Notes under the pieces: generated by a model
What the model was told of the DNA's origin: nothing
What the model saw: the letters and a program-made list of their open reading frames with translations, nothing else
Databases searched by the model: none
Program-made: the position numbers and the translations under genes
NCBI RefSeq assembly: GCF_003992625.1
Contig: NZ_RZMW01000011.1
Coordinates: forward strand, 1-38,932
Direction: 5' to 3'
DNA from: Pelagibacterium lentulum
GTDB taxonomy: Bacteria > Pseudomonadota > Alphaproteobacteria > Rhizobiales > Devosiaceae
DNA: 38,932 nt
Shown here: positions 1-6,534 of the stretch, piece by piece
Layout: every line of letters starts with the position of its first letter
Position numbering within the stretch: the first letter of the stretch is position 1

Positions 1-51
1 CTGTTGATTTCCATTGAGAAGTGACCCGGTTTTTTCACCGAGAATTGACCC
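1..51 (+). repeat. IS21 left end: terminal and inner repeats
   Basis: Positions 1-33 form the terminal inverted repeat, matching the right end at 32 of 33 bases (mismatch at position 14). Positions 32-51 form an inner repeat matching the reverse complement of 2439-2458 at 18 of 20 bases. Outer and inner repeats share a core of the form GAGAA-TGACCC, as expected for repeated transposase-binding sites. Confidence 0.93.
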
Positions 52-77
52 GCTTCATTGATATGATTTGGGTTCGG

Positions 78-869
78 TCACGTGGTCAAGTTCGGTGTTT
101 TCTCCTTTTTGGTTTTGTCGGTTTTCGCCGAGCTGTTTTTGAACCGGAAGCTGTCATTGCCGGTTTCGAGGATGTGGCAATGATGGGTGAGCCTGTCGAG
201 CAATGCCGTTGTCATTTTGGGATCCCCGAACACGCTGGCCCATTCGGCAAAGCTCAGATTGGTGGTGATGATGACGCTGGTGCGCTCGTAAAGCCTTGAG
301 AGCAGATGGAAGAGCAAGGCGCCTCCAGACGCGCTGAACGGCAGGTATCCGAGCTCATCGAGAATGACCAGGTCGGAATGAATGAGCCTGTTGGCGATCT
401 GACCGGCCTTGCCCTGGGCTTTTTCCTGTTCGAGCGCATTGACCAGCTCAACGGTTGAGAAGAAGCGCACCCGTTTGCGATGATGCTCGATGGCTTGAAT
501 GCCCAGGGCCGTTGCGATGTGGGTCTTGCCTGTTCCCGGACCACCCAGGAGGACGACGTTGTCGGCTTTCTCGATGAAGGCGCCGATATGGAGCTGACGC
601 ACCAGAGCTTCATTGACCTCGCTGCTGGTAAACTCAAAGCCCGAGAGATCCTTATAGGTGGGAAAGCGGGCGACCTTGAGCTGATAGGCGATCGACTTCG
701 TCTCGCGTTCGGCCATCTCAGCCTTGAGCAATTGCGAGAGGATGGGCACAGCCGCCTCAAAGGCTGGAGAACCCTGCTCGGTGAGTTCACTGACCGCCTG
801 AGCCATGCCTGCCATTTTAAGGCTCTTGAGCATGATGACCAGAGCTGCACTTGCCGGATCATGACGCAT
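78..869 (-). CDS. istB: IS21 helper ATPase IstB
   Basis: A 263-residue AAA+ ATPase of the IstB/DnaC type, which assembles on target DNA and activates the IstA transposase. Walker A is [11 protein letters not shown] near residue 110 and Walker B is [13 protein letters not shown] near residue 165. The start chosen at 869 gives the usual N-terminus and is preceded by GGGAGGTG; it lies 11 bases inside the end of istA, so translation is probably coupled. A longer reading from 914 has no comparable ribosome-binding site. Length is normal for the family. Confidence 0.95.
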   Translation of the reverse strand: MRHDPASAALVIMLKSLKMAGMAQAVSELTEQGSPAFEAAVPILSQLLKAEMAERETKSIAYQLKVARFPTYKDLSGFEFTSSEVNEALVRQLHIGAFIEKADNVVLLGGPGTGKTHIATALGIQAIEHHRKRVRFFSTVELVNALEQEKAQGKAGQIANRLIHSDLVILDELGYLPFSASGGALLFHLLSRLYERTSVIITTNLSFAEWASVFGDPKMTTALLDRLTHHCHILETGNDSFRFKNSSAKTDKTKKEKTPNLTT

Positions 870-2385
870 GGCGCACCTCCCGATCAGTGCGAAGGGTGTC
901 GTAGCGTTCGACATTGGCCTGCGGCTCCTTGCTCAGGGCAAGCGCCTGCGGCGCCTGGACCGGAGGAACGGTTCCCGGTTTGGCATCGATGAGCCTGTGC
1001 AGCAGATTGAGAATATGGGTCTTTGTGGGCACCCCGGCGTCGAGCGCCATCTCGACAGCTGCGAGCACTGCCTGTTCATCATGATGAAGAACGAGGGCCA
1101 GAATCTCGACCATCTCCCGATCACCACCGGGTTTGCCCAAAAGATGGGTCTGGAGGTGACGGAACGCTGCCGGCAGTTCGGCAAAGGGTGCACCATTGCG
1201 CAATGCACCGGGCTTGCGCTGGATCACGGCCAGGTAATGACGCCAATCATAAACAGTTTGCCCGGCCCCATGATGCCGCTCGATGATCCGCGTGTGCTCG
1301 CAAACAATTTGCCCTTCGGCGACAACAACGATGCGGTCTGGATAGACCCTGACGCTGACGGGTCTGTTGGCAAACGAGGCGGGTACGCTATAGCGCACGC
1401 GCTCGAGGTGAACCAGGCAGGTGGGCGAGACGCGCTTGGTGTGCTCAACAAACCCATCGAAGGCCCGCGGCACGGCCATCAGATATTGGGCTTCAACCCT
1501 CCATGCATCGGCAACCGTTCCCGGTTCGGTGCCATGAGCCATCTCTTCCCATAGGGCCACGCAGCGCTGCTCGAGCCAGAGGTTCAACTCATTGAGCGAG
1601 TTTGCACGCGGCAGGGGTTGGAAGAGCCGGTGACGAACATCCTGCACGTTCTTTTCCACCATTCCCTTTTCCCAGCCGGCTGCGGGATTGCAGAACTCGG
1701 GCTCGAACAGAAAGTGGCTAGCCATGGCCGAGAACCGGGCATTGACCTGACGCACCTTGCCGCGCCCGACCTTGTCGACCGCACTTCGCATATTGTCGTA
1801 GATCCCCCGACGCGGAACGCCACCAAAAGCCTTGAAGGCCTGGTTATGGGCATCAAACAGCATCTCGTGGGTCTGGAGCACATAGGCTCTCACGACAAAG
1901 GCTCGGCTGTAGCAGAGCTTGGTGTGGGCCACCTGAAGCTTGATGCGCTCCCCTCCAATCTGCGCCCAGTCCTCGCTCCAGTCGAACTGGAAGGCCTCTC
2001 CGGGATCAAAGGCCAGAGGAACGAACACGCCCCTTCCGGTCGTGTTCTGTTCGCGCAGGCGCTCCTCTTTCCAACGGCGGGCAAAGGCTGCCACACGGCC
2101 GTAAGAGCCATCGAAGCCCAAAGCCACGAGATCAGCGTGGATCTGCTTGATGGTGCGCTTCTGTTTGCGCGGCTTGCGGCTCTCAGACCGCAGCCAAGCG
2201 GAAAGCTTCTCGGCGAAAAGATCGATCTTGCTCGGTCGATCGGGAACACGAAACTTCGGCTCGACAGCCTCAGCCCTGAGGTATTTGCGGATGGTATTCC
2301 GGGACAAACCCGTGCGCCGTGCAATCTCCCGGATCGATAGGCCGTCTCGGAAATGCCAGCGCCGGATAACGCTCAAAAACGCCAT
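859..2385 (-). CDS. istA: IS21 DDE transposase IstA
   Basis: A 508-residue transposase that binds the terminal repeats and catalyses strand transfer. It has an N-terminal helix-turn-helix ([20 protein letters not shown]), then a retroviral-integrase-like core with candidate acidic residues in [22 protein letters not shown] and [10 protein letters not shown], and a C-terminal beta-rich domain. The ATG at 2385 has GGAG eight bases upstream and is preferred to the GTG at 2394. It is uninterrupted, so the element may be active. Confidence 0.95.
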   Translation of the reverse strand: MAFLSVIRRWHFRDGLSIREIARRTGLSRNTIRKYLRAEAVEPKFRVPDRPSKIDLFAEKLSAWLRSESRKPRKQKRTIKQIHADLVALGFDGSYGRVAAFARRWKEERLREQNTTGRGVFVPLAFDPGEAFQFDWSEDWAQIGGERIKLQVAHTKLCYSRAFVVRAYVLQTHEMLFDAHNQAFKAFGGVPRRGIYDNMRSAVDKVGRGKVRQVNARFSAMASHFLFEPEFCNPAAGWEKGMVEKNVQDVRHRLFQPLPRANSLNELNLWLEQRCVALWEEMAHGTEPGTVADAWRVEAQYLMAVPRAFDGFVEHTKRVSPTCLVHLERVRYSVPASFANRPVSVRVYPDRIVVVAEGQIVCEHTRIIERHHGAGQTVYDWRHYLAVIQRKPGALRNGAPFAELPAAFRHLQTHLLGKPGGDREMVEILALVLHHDEQAVLAAVEMALDAGVPTKTHILNLLHRLIDAKPGTVPPVQAPQALALSKEPQANVERYDTLRTDREVRHAS

Positions 2386-2438
2386 GTCCAACACTCCATA
2401 AACTCCCGCCCAAAACGAGCAGGATAGCGTTCAAACAT

Positions 2439-2499
2439 GGGTCAGTTCTCAGTGAAAATACCCCCCAAAACCGGGTCACTTCTCAGTGGAAATCAACAG
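2439..2499 (-). repeat. IS21 right end: terminal and inner repeats
   Basis: Positions 2467-2499 are the right terminal inverted repeat (32 of 33 identical to the left end) and 2439-2458 the inner repeat (18 of 20). This end lies upstream of istA, so it probably also carries the transposase promoter. The phage sequence resumes at 2500. Confidence 0.93.
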
Positions 2500-2530
2500 C
2501 ATGGGCCTTGATGCGGGTGGCGGCGGTCAT
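2500..2530 (-). pseudogene. 5' fragment of an early phage gene cut by the IS21 element
   Basis: A leftward ATG at 2530 overlaps the TGA of the preceding gene (ATGA), the coupling arrangement seen throughout this phage. It encodes MTATRIKAHA and then runs into the IS right end, where a stop follows within five codons. The rest of the gene should lie left of position 1, beyond the element. Ten residues are not enough to name the protein. Because it is the next gene of the leftward early operon, recombination or integration functions are likely neighbours, but that is inference from lambdoid gene order. Confidence 0.7.
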
Positions 2531-2853
2531 TTGCCCGCTCCGGTGGCTTTGGAGAGGGCGTCGTTGACAGAAACAAGCCGCGCCTCAAGGCTTTCTGGCG
2601 TTGGCTTTAGACCTGCGCGCACGTCCTCAATCCAGTGAGCGACCCAAGCGCGTTGCTGCTTAAGTTCGGTATGCAAGATCGGCTCAGCTTTCGCCAATTC
2701 GTAAAACTCGCGGAGTTGACCGACAGTGAGGGTTAACTCGTGATCGTCGCCTAGTTCGCTCATACCTTTTTCGGCATTGATCGGCGCGAATGTTGCTTCA
2801 ACGAACCGGATCATCTTTCCTGATAGGGTCTGCTTCACTCTCTCAGTCATCAT
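2527..2853 (-). CDS. Leftward early operon protein, 108 residues, unknown function
   Basis: No recognised domain. The protein is mostly helical by composition, with a basic N-terminus (TERVKQTLSGKMIRF) and a short coiled-coil-like C-terminus. AAAGGA precedes two adjacent ATG codons at 2853 and 2850; either could be used. It is the last complete gene before the IS insertion, and its stop overlaps the start of the interrupted gene. It should be expressed from the candidate pL at 4008-4036 and be silent in a lysogen. Confidence 0.7.
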   Translation of the reverse strand: MMTERVKQTLSGKMIRFVEATFAPINAEKGMSELGDDHELTLTVGQLREFYELAKAEPILHTELKQQRAWVAHWIEDVRAGLKPTPESLEARLVSVNDALSKATGAGK

Positions 2854-2882
2854 TCAGTCCTTTCGGCTGTTCTTGCTGGGCG

Positions 2883-3125
2883 CTAGAAGGCGGGAATGTC
2901 GCCGTCGATAGGCTCGAAATCGTCCTCATCTTCATCGCCAAACGCTTCGTCCCATTCGTCATCCGTTGATCCGGTGAGGATGAATTCACGCTGGCTGTCG
3001 GTAAGGTTCGGGAACGCGTCCTGAATGAGCGCGCCAGCTTCAAACTTCGCGAACTGTTCGTCAGTGACAGGCAGGTCCATCGTGCGTTCCTTGCCCGAAA
3101 GCATCGAAGTGCGTTTGATCTTCAT
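2883..3125 (-). CDS. Acidic early phage protein, 80 residues
   Basis: A small conserved-looking phage protein of unknown function. The N-terminus is basic (MKIKRTSMLSGKERTMDLPV), the middle reads GALIQDAFPNLTDSQREFIL, and the C-terminus is very acidic (FGDEDEDDFEPIDGD). The start at 3125 is chosen because GGAG lies seven bases upstream; an ATG six bases earlier would overlap that site. The layout, a helical body plus an acidic tail, would fit a small DNA-mimic or protein-binding modulator, but nothing here proves it. Confidence 0.75.
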   Translation of the reverse strand: MKIKRTSMLSGKERTMDLPVTDEQFAKFEAGALIQDAFPNLTDSQREFILTGSTDDEWDEAFGDEDEDDFEPIDGDIPAF

Positions 3126-3191
3126 TTCCATTCTCCATTGTCTGTTCTTGATGGGCCTCGCCATCCAGACGAGGCCGGGGGAGAGCAGGGG

Positions 3192-3419
3192 TTAGCGAAT
3201 AAGGTGCCCGCGACCTGCTGCGATCATGTCGCGCCTATAAGCGCTGTCGTCAGGGCCGCCGCTTTCCATGAGCGATGCTTGCTGGCGCTCGTAAGCGGCC
3301 TCGTTTTCGTTATCCCGGCAGTTTGAGCACTGATCGTGGCAAAGCGCTCCGGCCTTGCCTGCCAGCTTGAGAACCATCCCGCCGCATGTCGGGCACTTGG
3401 CTGTTTTCATGTTCACCAT
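3192..3419 (-). CDS. Zinc-ribbon early phage protein, 75 residues
   Basis: Two cysteine pairs, CPTCGG near the N-terminus and CSNC after about 20 residues (with CHDQ just before), indicate a small zinc ribbon; the remainder is a charged helical tail. The function is unknown; such ribbons bind nucleic acid or protein partners. The start at 3419 has GGAG seven bases upstream; ATG codons at 3425 and 3410 are in frame as alternatives. It belongs to the leftward early operon. Confidence 0.75.
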   Translation of the reverse strand: MVNMKTAKCPTCGGMVLKLAGKAGALCHDQCSNCRDNENEAAYERQQASLMESGGPDDSAYRRDMIAAGRGHLIR

Positions 3420-3500
3420 CGTCATTCTCCACTCTGTTGTCCGGGTCTCTCCCGGTGTTGAACTTGCTGGAGCGCACCGCGTGGATGCGCTCGGGTGAGG

Positions 3501-3743
3501 TCAAAGCCTTTGTTTTGCTTTGAAATGAGATTCAGTTTTCCGCTCGATAAGCTCGCGCCTGTCTTCGACCCCGAACCGGTCGAACGCCTCCATCACCAGC
3601 GATTTGTAATCTTCGTTCTTTTCCATCGACCGGAGCGCATCATCGACTGCTGCCCGCGCAGTGGGCATGTCGATAACGAGGCGCTTTGTGAGCGCGTAGG
3701 CAATCTCGCCAGAGAGGCGGTCTTTGGGGCTAGGCGCGCTCAT
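3501..3743 (-). CDS. Leftward early operon protein, 80 residues, unknown
   Basis: A helical, charged protein with no recognised domain. The start ATG overlaps the TAA of the upstream gene by one base (TAATG), which supports translation of both. It contains a region rich in alternating acidic and basic residues (SMEKNEDYKSLVMEAFDRFG). It lies second in the operon after the candidate pL. Confidence 0.7.
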   Translation of the reverse strand: MSAPSPKDRLSGEIAYALTKRLVIDMPTARAAVDDALRSMEKNEDYKSLVMEAFDRFGVEDRRELIERKTESHFKAKQRL

Positions 3744-3940
3744 TACGCGCCCGCCAGATGCATGGTCGAAACCTTGTGATCGAAGCGCCCGCCGTGAGTG
3801 CTGGCGAAAGATGCTTTCTTGGCCTCGTCCTCAGACGAATAGTCGGCCACGTAGCTATCGGTTGACCAAGTGCTGACCCGGTAGAAGGTCTTCGGGTAAT
3901 CGGCGGGGATCATTCCGAGTGCGTCTAGTTTCAGCTTCAT
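3743..3940 (-). CDS. First gene of the leftward early operon, 65 residues, unknown
   Basis: A small soluble protein (MKLKLDALGMIPADYPKTFY) without a recognised domain. The start at 3940 is preceded by GTGGAGAGTGGGA, a good ribosome-binding site with the same leader pattern as the genes at 3125 and 3419. A longer in-frame reading to 4174 would cross the promoter and operator and is rejected. The mRNA leader from the candidate pL would be about 60 bases. Confidence 0.7.
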   Translation of the reverse strand: MKLKLDALGMIPADYPKTFYRVSTWSTDSYVADYSSEDEAKKASFASTHGGRFDHKVSTMHLAGA

Positions 3941-4007
3941 TCCCACTCTCCACTCTGTTGCGAGACGATCTGCCGGAAGGCGTCTTCGGTCTCGGTGTGT
4001 GAGAGGA

Positions 4008-4036
4008 GTTGTAACAAATCGTTTTGTTATCCACAA
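4008..4036 (-). promoter_or_regulatory. Candidate pL promoter with embedded operator
   Basis: Read leftward: TTGTGG (4036-4031), a 17-base spacer, then TACAAC (4013-4008). The spacer holds a near-perfect palindrome at 4014-4027 (ACAAATCGTTTTGT on the plus strand), extended by flanking TA/TA. The arrangement is base-for-base parallel to the pR promoter at 6282-6310. Repressor bound here would cover both promoter elements. No start site has been measured; assignment rests on motif geometry. Confidence 0.72.
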
Positions 4037-4045
4037 GGGGTAAAA

Positions 4046-4082
4046 ACAAAATAATTGGTGCAGATGGACAAAAAAAATTGGT
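4046..4082. promoter_or_regulatory. Possible secondary operators at pL
   Basis: ACAAAATAATTGGT at 4046-4059 matches the operator consensus ACAAATCGATTTGT at 10 of 14 positions, and its centre is 32 bases from the main pL operator, the same distance as the third site at pR from the main one. A related A-rich copy (ACAAA...ATTGGT) occupies 4068-4082. The A-rich composition makes chance matches more likely, so these are only candidates. Confidence 0.35.
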
Positions 4083-4152
4083 GTTGGGCGTTGACACGGG
4101 CTTGACTTTGGTTCAAAACCTCGCGGTGACAATGGTACTGAGACAGAGAGGA

Positions 4153-4284
4153 GATGCTTGCGAACAGCGAGCATCGACGGGAAGCGCGCTCTTGACGAGC
4201 GCTTCCACGAACTCAGAGGTTACAAGTTATCTACTGACTCTGAGTACTGAACCGCGCGCGAGGCAAGCGCCGACAGGCGCGCTT
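4153..4284. other. Cluster of four hairpins between pL and the cargo operon
   Basis: Four consecutive inverted repeats: 4153-4158/4170-4175 (6 bp), 4180-4187/4199-4206 (8 bp), 4211-4218/4238-4245 (8 bp) and 4267-4271/4276-4280 (5 bp, extendable). None has a T-tract on either strand, so they are not ordinary terminators. If transcribed rightward they would form a structured leader ahead of a possible small gene at 4302; if leftward, the 3' region of the CI operon. A TTGACA at 4091 could be part of a rightward promoter, but its -10 is weak. Confidence 0.45.
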
Positions 4285-4301
4285 AGGAGGCGACGTAAGC
4301 A

Positions 4302-4505
4302 ATGTTTGACGGCCATCCTTACTTGGCGGCGATCTCGTTCCTGGCCTTGATGGGCACGAACCTGGTCCTGCTGATATCGATCAATCGACTGCTGCGAATC
4401 GAGCAAAGCATGAGAACCGAGTTGGAGCGGCTGCGCTCTGGCATTTCAAGGCGAAATGACACGGTTCTCTCGCGCTCAGGCTCGATCTCAAACCCCAATG
4501 GCTGA
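4302..4505 (+). CDS. Possible 67-residue membrane protein, antisense to a cargo gene
   Basis: One strong membrane segment (about residues 7-26, LAAISFLALMGTNLVLLIS) is followed by a charged, coiled-coil-like stretch (RIEQSMRTELERLR). AGGAGG lies 11 bases before the ATG, a little far. Codon third positions are GC-rich as in real genes here. It overlaps 187 bases of the opposite-strand gene at 4319-4780, so one of the two readings may be a shadow; the opposite gene has better context. Confidence 0.3.
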   Translation: MFDGHPYLAAISFLALMGTNLVLLISINRLLRIEQSMRTELERLRSGISRRNDTVLSRSGSISNPNG

Positions 4506-4780
4506 CTTGGGCTGCGCTCGAAATTGAGCATATATGGCGGCTCCCAAGGTATATTGGGGAGAGCCGGTTCGGTCCTGACAATCTTGGTTCCTATGGGCCA
4601 TATGGGCCGATAGTCATCCCAGAACATAGGGATAGTTGATAGGTTCCTGATTGTGAGATCGGCGTCAATGAAGCGTCCGTCGCGCGCATTGACTCTGCCG
4701 AACCCGCCTGGTCTGAATTGTGCAGCGACAAGCAAGGCGAACGTGCCTATGGCGCATATCGCCAACAACCAATCCAGCAT
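4319..4780 (-). CDS. Membrane-anchored protein in the CI operon, 153 residues
   Basis: An N-terminal membrane segment (MLDWLLAICAIGTFALLVAA) is followed by a soluble domain of beta-strand character (DADLTIRNLSTIPMFWDDY; TVSFRLEMPE) with several prolines and tryptophans, so the bulk probably faces the periplasm. No family is recognised. AAGGGGGAGAG directly precedes the ATG. It lies 27 bases after the lipoprotein gene and is third in an apparent operon with the repressor, so it should be made in the lysogen. The last 60 residues overlap an opposite-strand reading and look less natural. Confidence 0.62.
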   Translation of the reverse strand: MLDWLLAICAIGTFALLVAAQFRPGGFGRVNARDGRFIDADLTIRNLSTIPMFWDDYRPIWPIGTKIVRTEPALPNIPWEPPYMLNFERSPSQPLGFEIEPERERTVSFRLEMPERSRSNSVLMLCSIRSSRLIDISRTRFVPIKARNEIAAK

Positions 4781-4807
4781 CTCTCCCCCTTACTGGCTAC
4801 ATGTCGA

Positions 4808-5434
4808 TCAGAAAGCCAGATTATCTATATTCCCCCGGATAAAGCGCAGCAGTTCCGCTGCTTCAGGATAGCCGCGTAAAAGCGCCGAGTGGTCCCTTGG
4901 GTAGTCGTAGGGCCATTCAACATATCGAACTGTGACCCGGTTGGCGGCAACCATCTGTTGAGCAAAGCTGCCCGCCACGCATCCACTAGTGCCGGTGTTT
5001 ACCAATGAGTTCGAATCAACGCGAATAGCGCCGGTGCGGCCGGGAAAGTTATGGCCAATGATGCATACTCTCTGAGGTGTATTTGATTGTCCGAACTCAA
5101 CAAGAAGCTTCGCCTCAAGTGATCGAATATGGCATTCGCGACGATCAGTCATGCGATCTCTGGTGCAATCGACAGCCCAATTCCCCATAAGATTTCCAGT
5201 GCCAGTGTCTACAGAACCACTCCCGTCTGGATGGTAGGTGTAAGACAGACCCGAAGGTGTGACGCCCGAACGACGCACACCGATGGGCCTTCCGCCGTAA
5301 ATCATGCCGGCGGATTTGACTTCGTTTTCTTGCCACCCATCCGAAATACTCTCGCCACCCACGCTGGATGATGTTCCGGAGGTTGAGCACCCTGCCAGCA
5401 CGACTAGAGCAATTGCACAAATCAAAAATTTCAT
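4808..5434 (-). CDS. Lipoprotein encoded directly downstream of the CI repressor (IalB-like?)
   Basis: A 208-residue lipoprotein: signal MKFLICAIALVVLAGC with lipobox LAGC at residues 13-16, then a low-complexity Ser/Gly linker and a globular domain with four cysteines (NWAVDC, RRECHI, QRVCII, TSGCVAG). The W-x-V-x-C...C...C layout and the RVTVRYVEWP stretch recall the invasion-associated locus B (IalB) family of alphaproteobacteria; this is a resemblance judged by eye. The start at 5434 has GAGGGACG upstream and falls 11 bases after the CI stop. Co-transcription with CI implies expression in the lysogen, a classic setting for envelope change or superinfection exclusion. Confidence 0.8.
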   Translation of the reverse strand: MKFLICAIALVVLAGCSTSGTSSSVGGESISDGWQENEVKSAGMIYGGRPIGVRRSGVTPSGLSYTYHPDGSGSVDTGTGNLMGNWAVDCTRDRMTDRRECHIRSLEAKLLVEFGQSNTPQRVCIIGHNFPGRTGAIRVDSNSLVNTGTSGCVAGSFAQQMVAANRVTVRYVEWPYDYPRDHSALLRGYPEAAELLRFIRGNIDNLAF

Positions 5435-5445
5435 GTCCGCGTCCC

Positions 5446-6231
5446 TCACATTCTGGATATGCGTGCCACAACTCGTCCTATGATCCTGAACTCATCGAGC
5501 GACAAGACAGCCTCATCGCCTTTGTCGGCCTCGGACACTATCCGGAACCGGGCAGGGTTGGTGCTGGGCACCTTCTTGAGCGTCTTGGCCTGAAACACGG
5601 TGTCGCCGTCATCGATCACATAGACCGCATCCCCGACCCATGTGTTTTGCGAGGTATCGACAACCACTCGGTCGCCTGACGCCAGTAGAGGCTCCATTGA
5701 GTGCCCAACAACTCCCATGATGACGATGCCCTGCGGGAGGGCGTCCAGCCCGCTCCTGACGTAGTTTGCGGGGATAACCCATTCGTTCACAACCGGGTGG
5801 CCGGTTGCAATGCCGTTGGTTTCGATCTGGGCTTGGATGGCGTTTTCATATCGGCCTTGCCCCATACCTGGGGAACTGGGTATCTCTGGCACACTTCCGG
5901 GCAGGGCGCCATTGAAGCGAACGACGCCATCAATGAGCGCTGCCGACTTTCCATCCCAATCGGGATCGATCGGTTCAGGGGCCGAAGGATCATCGCTGGA
6001 GTAGGTGACATCACGTGCGGAGGATGCGCCCAAAAGGTAGTCGGCGTCGGTTCGCAGCGCCCGGGCCAATTCGTGCAGCTTCGTGGGTCGTTTCACCTTG
6101 CCACGCTCCATCATGTCGATGGACTGCTGTGTCGCACCGATGCGTCGTGCCAGTTCGGTTTGAGATAACCCAAGGGCCTCCCGAAGCTCGGTTACGCGCG
6201 CACCCACCAATGAATCACCAATCTTGCTCAT
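5446..6231 (-). CDS. cI: CI-type phage repressor (HTH + S24 peptidase fold)
   Basis: A 261-residue repressor expected to hold the phage in lysogeny. An XRE-type helix-turn-helix spans about residues 10-60 (LSQTELARRIGATQQSIDMM), a Pro/Asp-rich linker follows, and the C-terminal LexA/CI domain carries the Ser/Lys dyad at S178 (VGHSMEP) and K216 (FQAKTLKK). No Ala-Gly or Cys-Gly cleavage bond is visible in the linker, so induction by self-cleavage is uncertain. It is divergent from the Cro-like gene, with operator palindromes between them, and heads the operon with the lipoprotein gene. Confidence 0.93.
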   Translation of the reverse strand: MSKIGDSLVGARVTELREALGLSQTELARRIGATQQSIDMMERGKVKRPTKLHELARALRTDADYLLGASSARDVTYSSDDPSAPEPIDPDWDGKSAALIDGVVRFNGALPGSVPEIPSSPGMGQGRYENAIQAQIETNGIATGHPVVNEWVIPANYVRSGLDALPQGIVIMGVVGHSMEPLLASGDRVVVDTSQNTWVGDAVYVIDDGDTVFQAKTLKKVPSTNPARFRIVSEADKGDEAVLSLDEFRIIGRVVARISRM

Positions 6232-6255
6232 AGCGGGAAACTTATCGGCACGGTC

Positions 6256-6269
6256 ACAAATCGTCTCGA
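6256..6269. promoter_or_regulatory. Operator half-site upstream of cI
   Basis: ACAAATCG at 6256-6263 reproduces one complete half of the operator palindrome, with a poorly conserved second half. Its centre lies 35 bases from the main operator. It sits between the cI start and pR, where a lambda-type repressor would regulate its own promoter. Confidence 0.5.
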
Positions 6270-6281
6270 CAAAGAAAATTG

Positions 6282-6310
6282 TTGCAGATCACAAATCGAT
6301 TTGTTATGAC
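6282..6310 (+). promoter_or_regulatory. Candidate pR promoter with perfect operator palindrome
   Basis: TTGCAG at 6282-6287, a spacer of exactly 17 bases, then TATGAC at 6305-6310. The spacer contains the perfect 14-base palindrome ACAAATCGATTTGT at 6291-6304. Transcription would start close to 6317, at the cro start codon. The match in design to pL at 4008-4036 makes chance unlikely. Confidence 0.8.
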
Positions 6311-6315
6311 GAGGC

Positions 6316-6534
6316 ATGGATAACAAATCGCCTTTACAAAAAGCCATTGACGAAGCTGGCAGCCAAGCGGCTCTGGCATCCAAGATTGGTGTGTCCCAAG
6401 CCCACATCTCGTACTGGCTGACGAAGGCCAAGCGAGGGGTGCCGGCCGAATATGCACGCAAGGTCGCGGAGGTGACCGGCGTCCCTGTCCATGAGCTGCG
6501 CCCGGATCTATATGCATCGGAGGATGCAGCATGA
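6316..6534 (+). CDS. Cro/YdaS-like helix-turn-helix regulator
   Basis: A 72-residue DNA-binding protein with a single helix-turn-helix (SQAALASKIGVSQAHISYWL) and a VPAEYARKVAEVTGVPVHEL segment, typical of Cro/YdaS-type phage proteins. It is the first rightward gene, divergent from cI, and should favour lytic growth by repressing cI or early transcription. Only GAGG lies four bases before the ATG, and the predicted transcript begins at about the ATG, so the message may be leaderless. Its codons 3-7 overlap a further operator-like sequence. Confidence 0.9.
   Translation: MDNKSPLQKAIDEAGSQAALASKIGVSQAHISYWLTKAKRGVPAEYARKVAEVTGVPVHELRPDLYASEDAA
6323..6336. promoter_or_regulatory. Third operator-like site, inside the start of the Cro-like gene
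   Basis: ACAAATCGCCTTTA matches the operator consensus at 10 of 14 positions, including one complete half-site. Its centre is 32 bases from the main pR operator, the same spacing as the secondary candidate at pL. It overlaps codons 3-7 of the Cro-like gene, so coding constraint could explain part of the match. Confidence 0.4.

Larger units (their letters stand above)
1..2499 (-). mobile_element. IS21-family insertion sequence (istA-istB)
   Basis: The element is bounded by 33-bp inverted repeats at 1-33 and 2467-2499 that differ at one position, and carries the two overlapping leftward genes typical of IS21: the DDE transposase istA and the AAA+ helper istB. A second, inner repeat pair lies just inside each end, matching the multiple transposase-binding sites known for this family. 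Both genes are full length and uninterrupted, so the copy looks intact. The right end abuts a leftward phage gene that it interrupts. The target duplication cannot be seen because the left flank is outside the window. The true ends may be the TG/CA at 2 and 2498. Confidence 0.95.

Noticed and set aside
1618-2340. 240-codon rightward reading inside istA
   Set aside because: Antisense shadow of a complete transposase gene.
4153-4284. Hairpins as CRISPR repeats or rho-independent terminators
   Set aside because: The stems differ from one another in sequence, and none is followed by a T-run on either strand; no direct-repeat array exists in the window.
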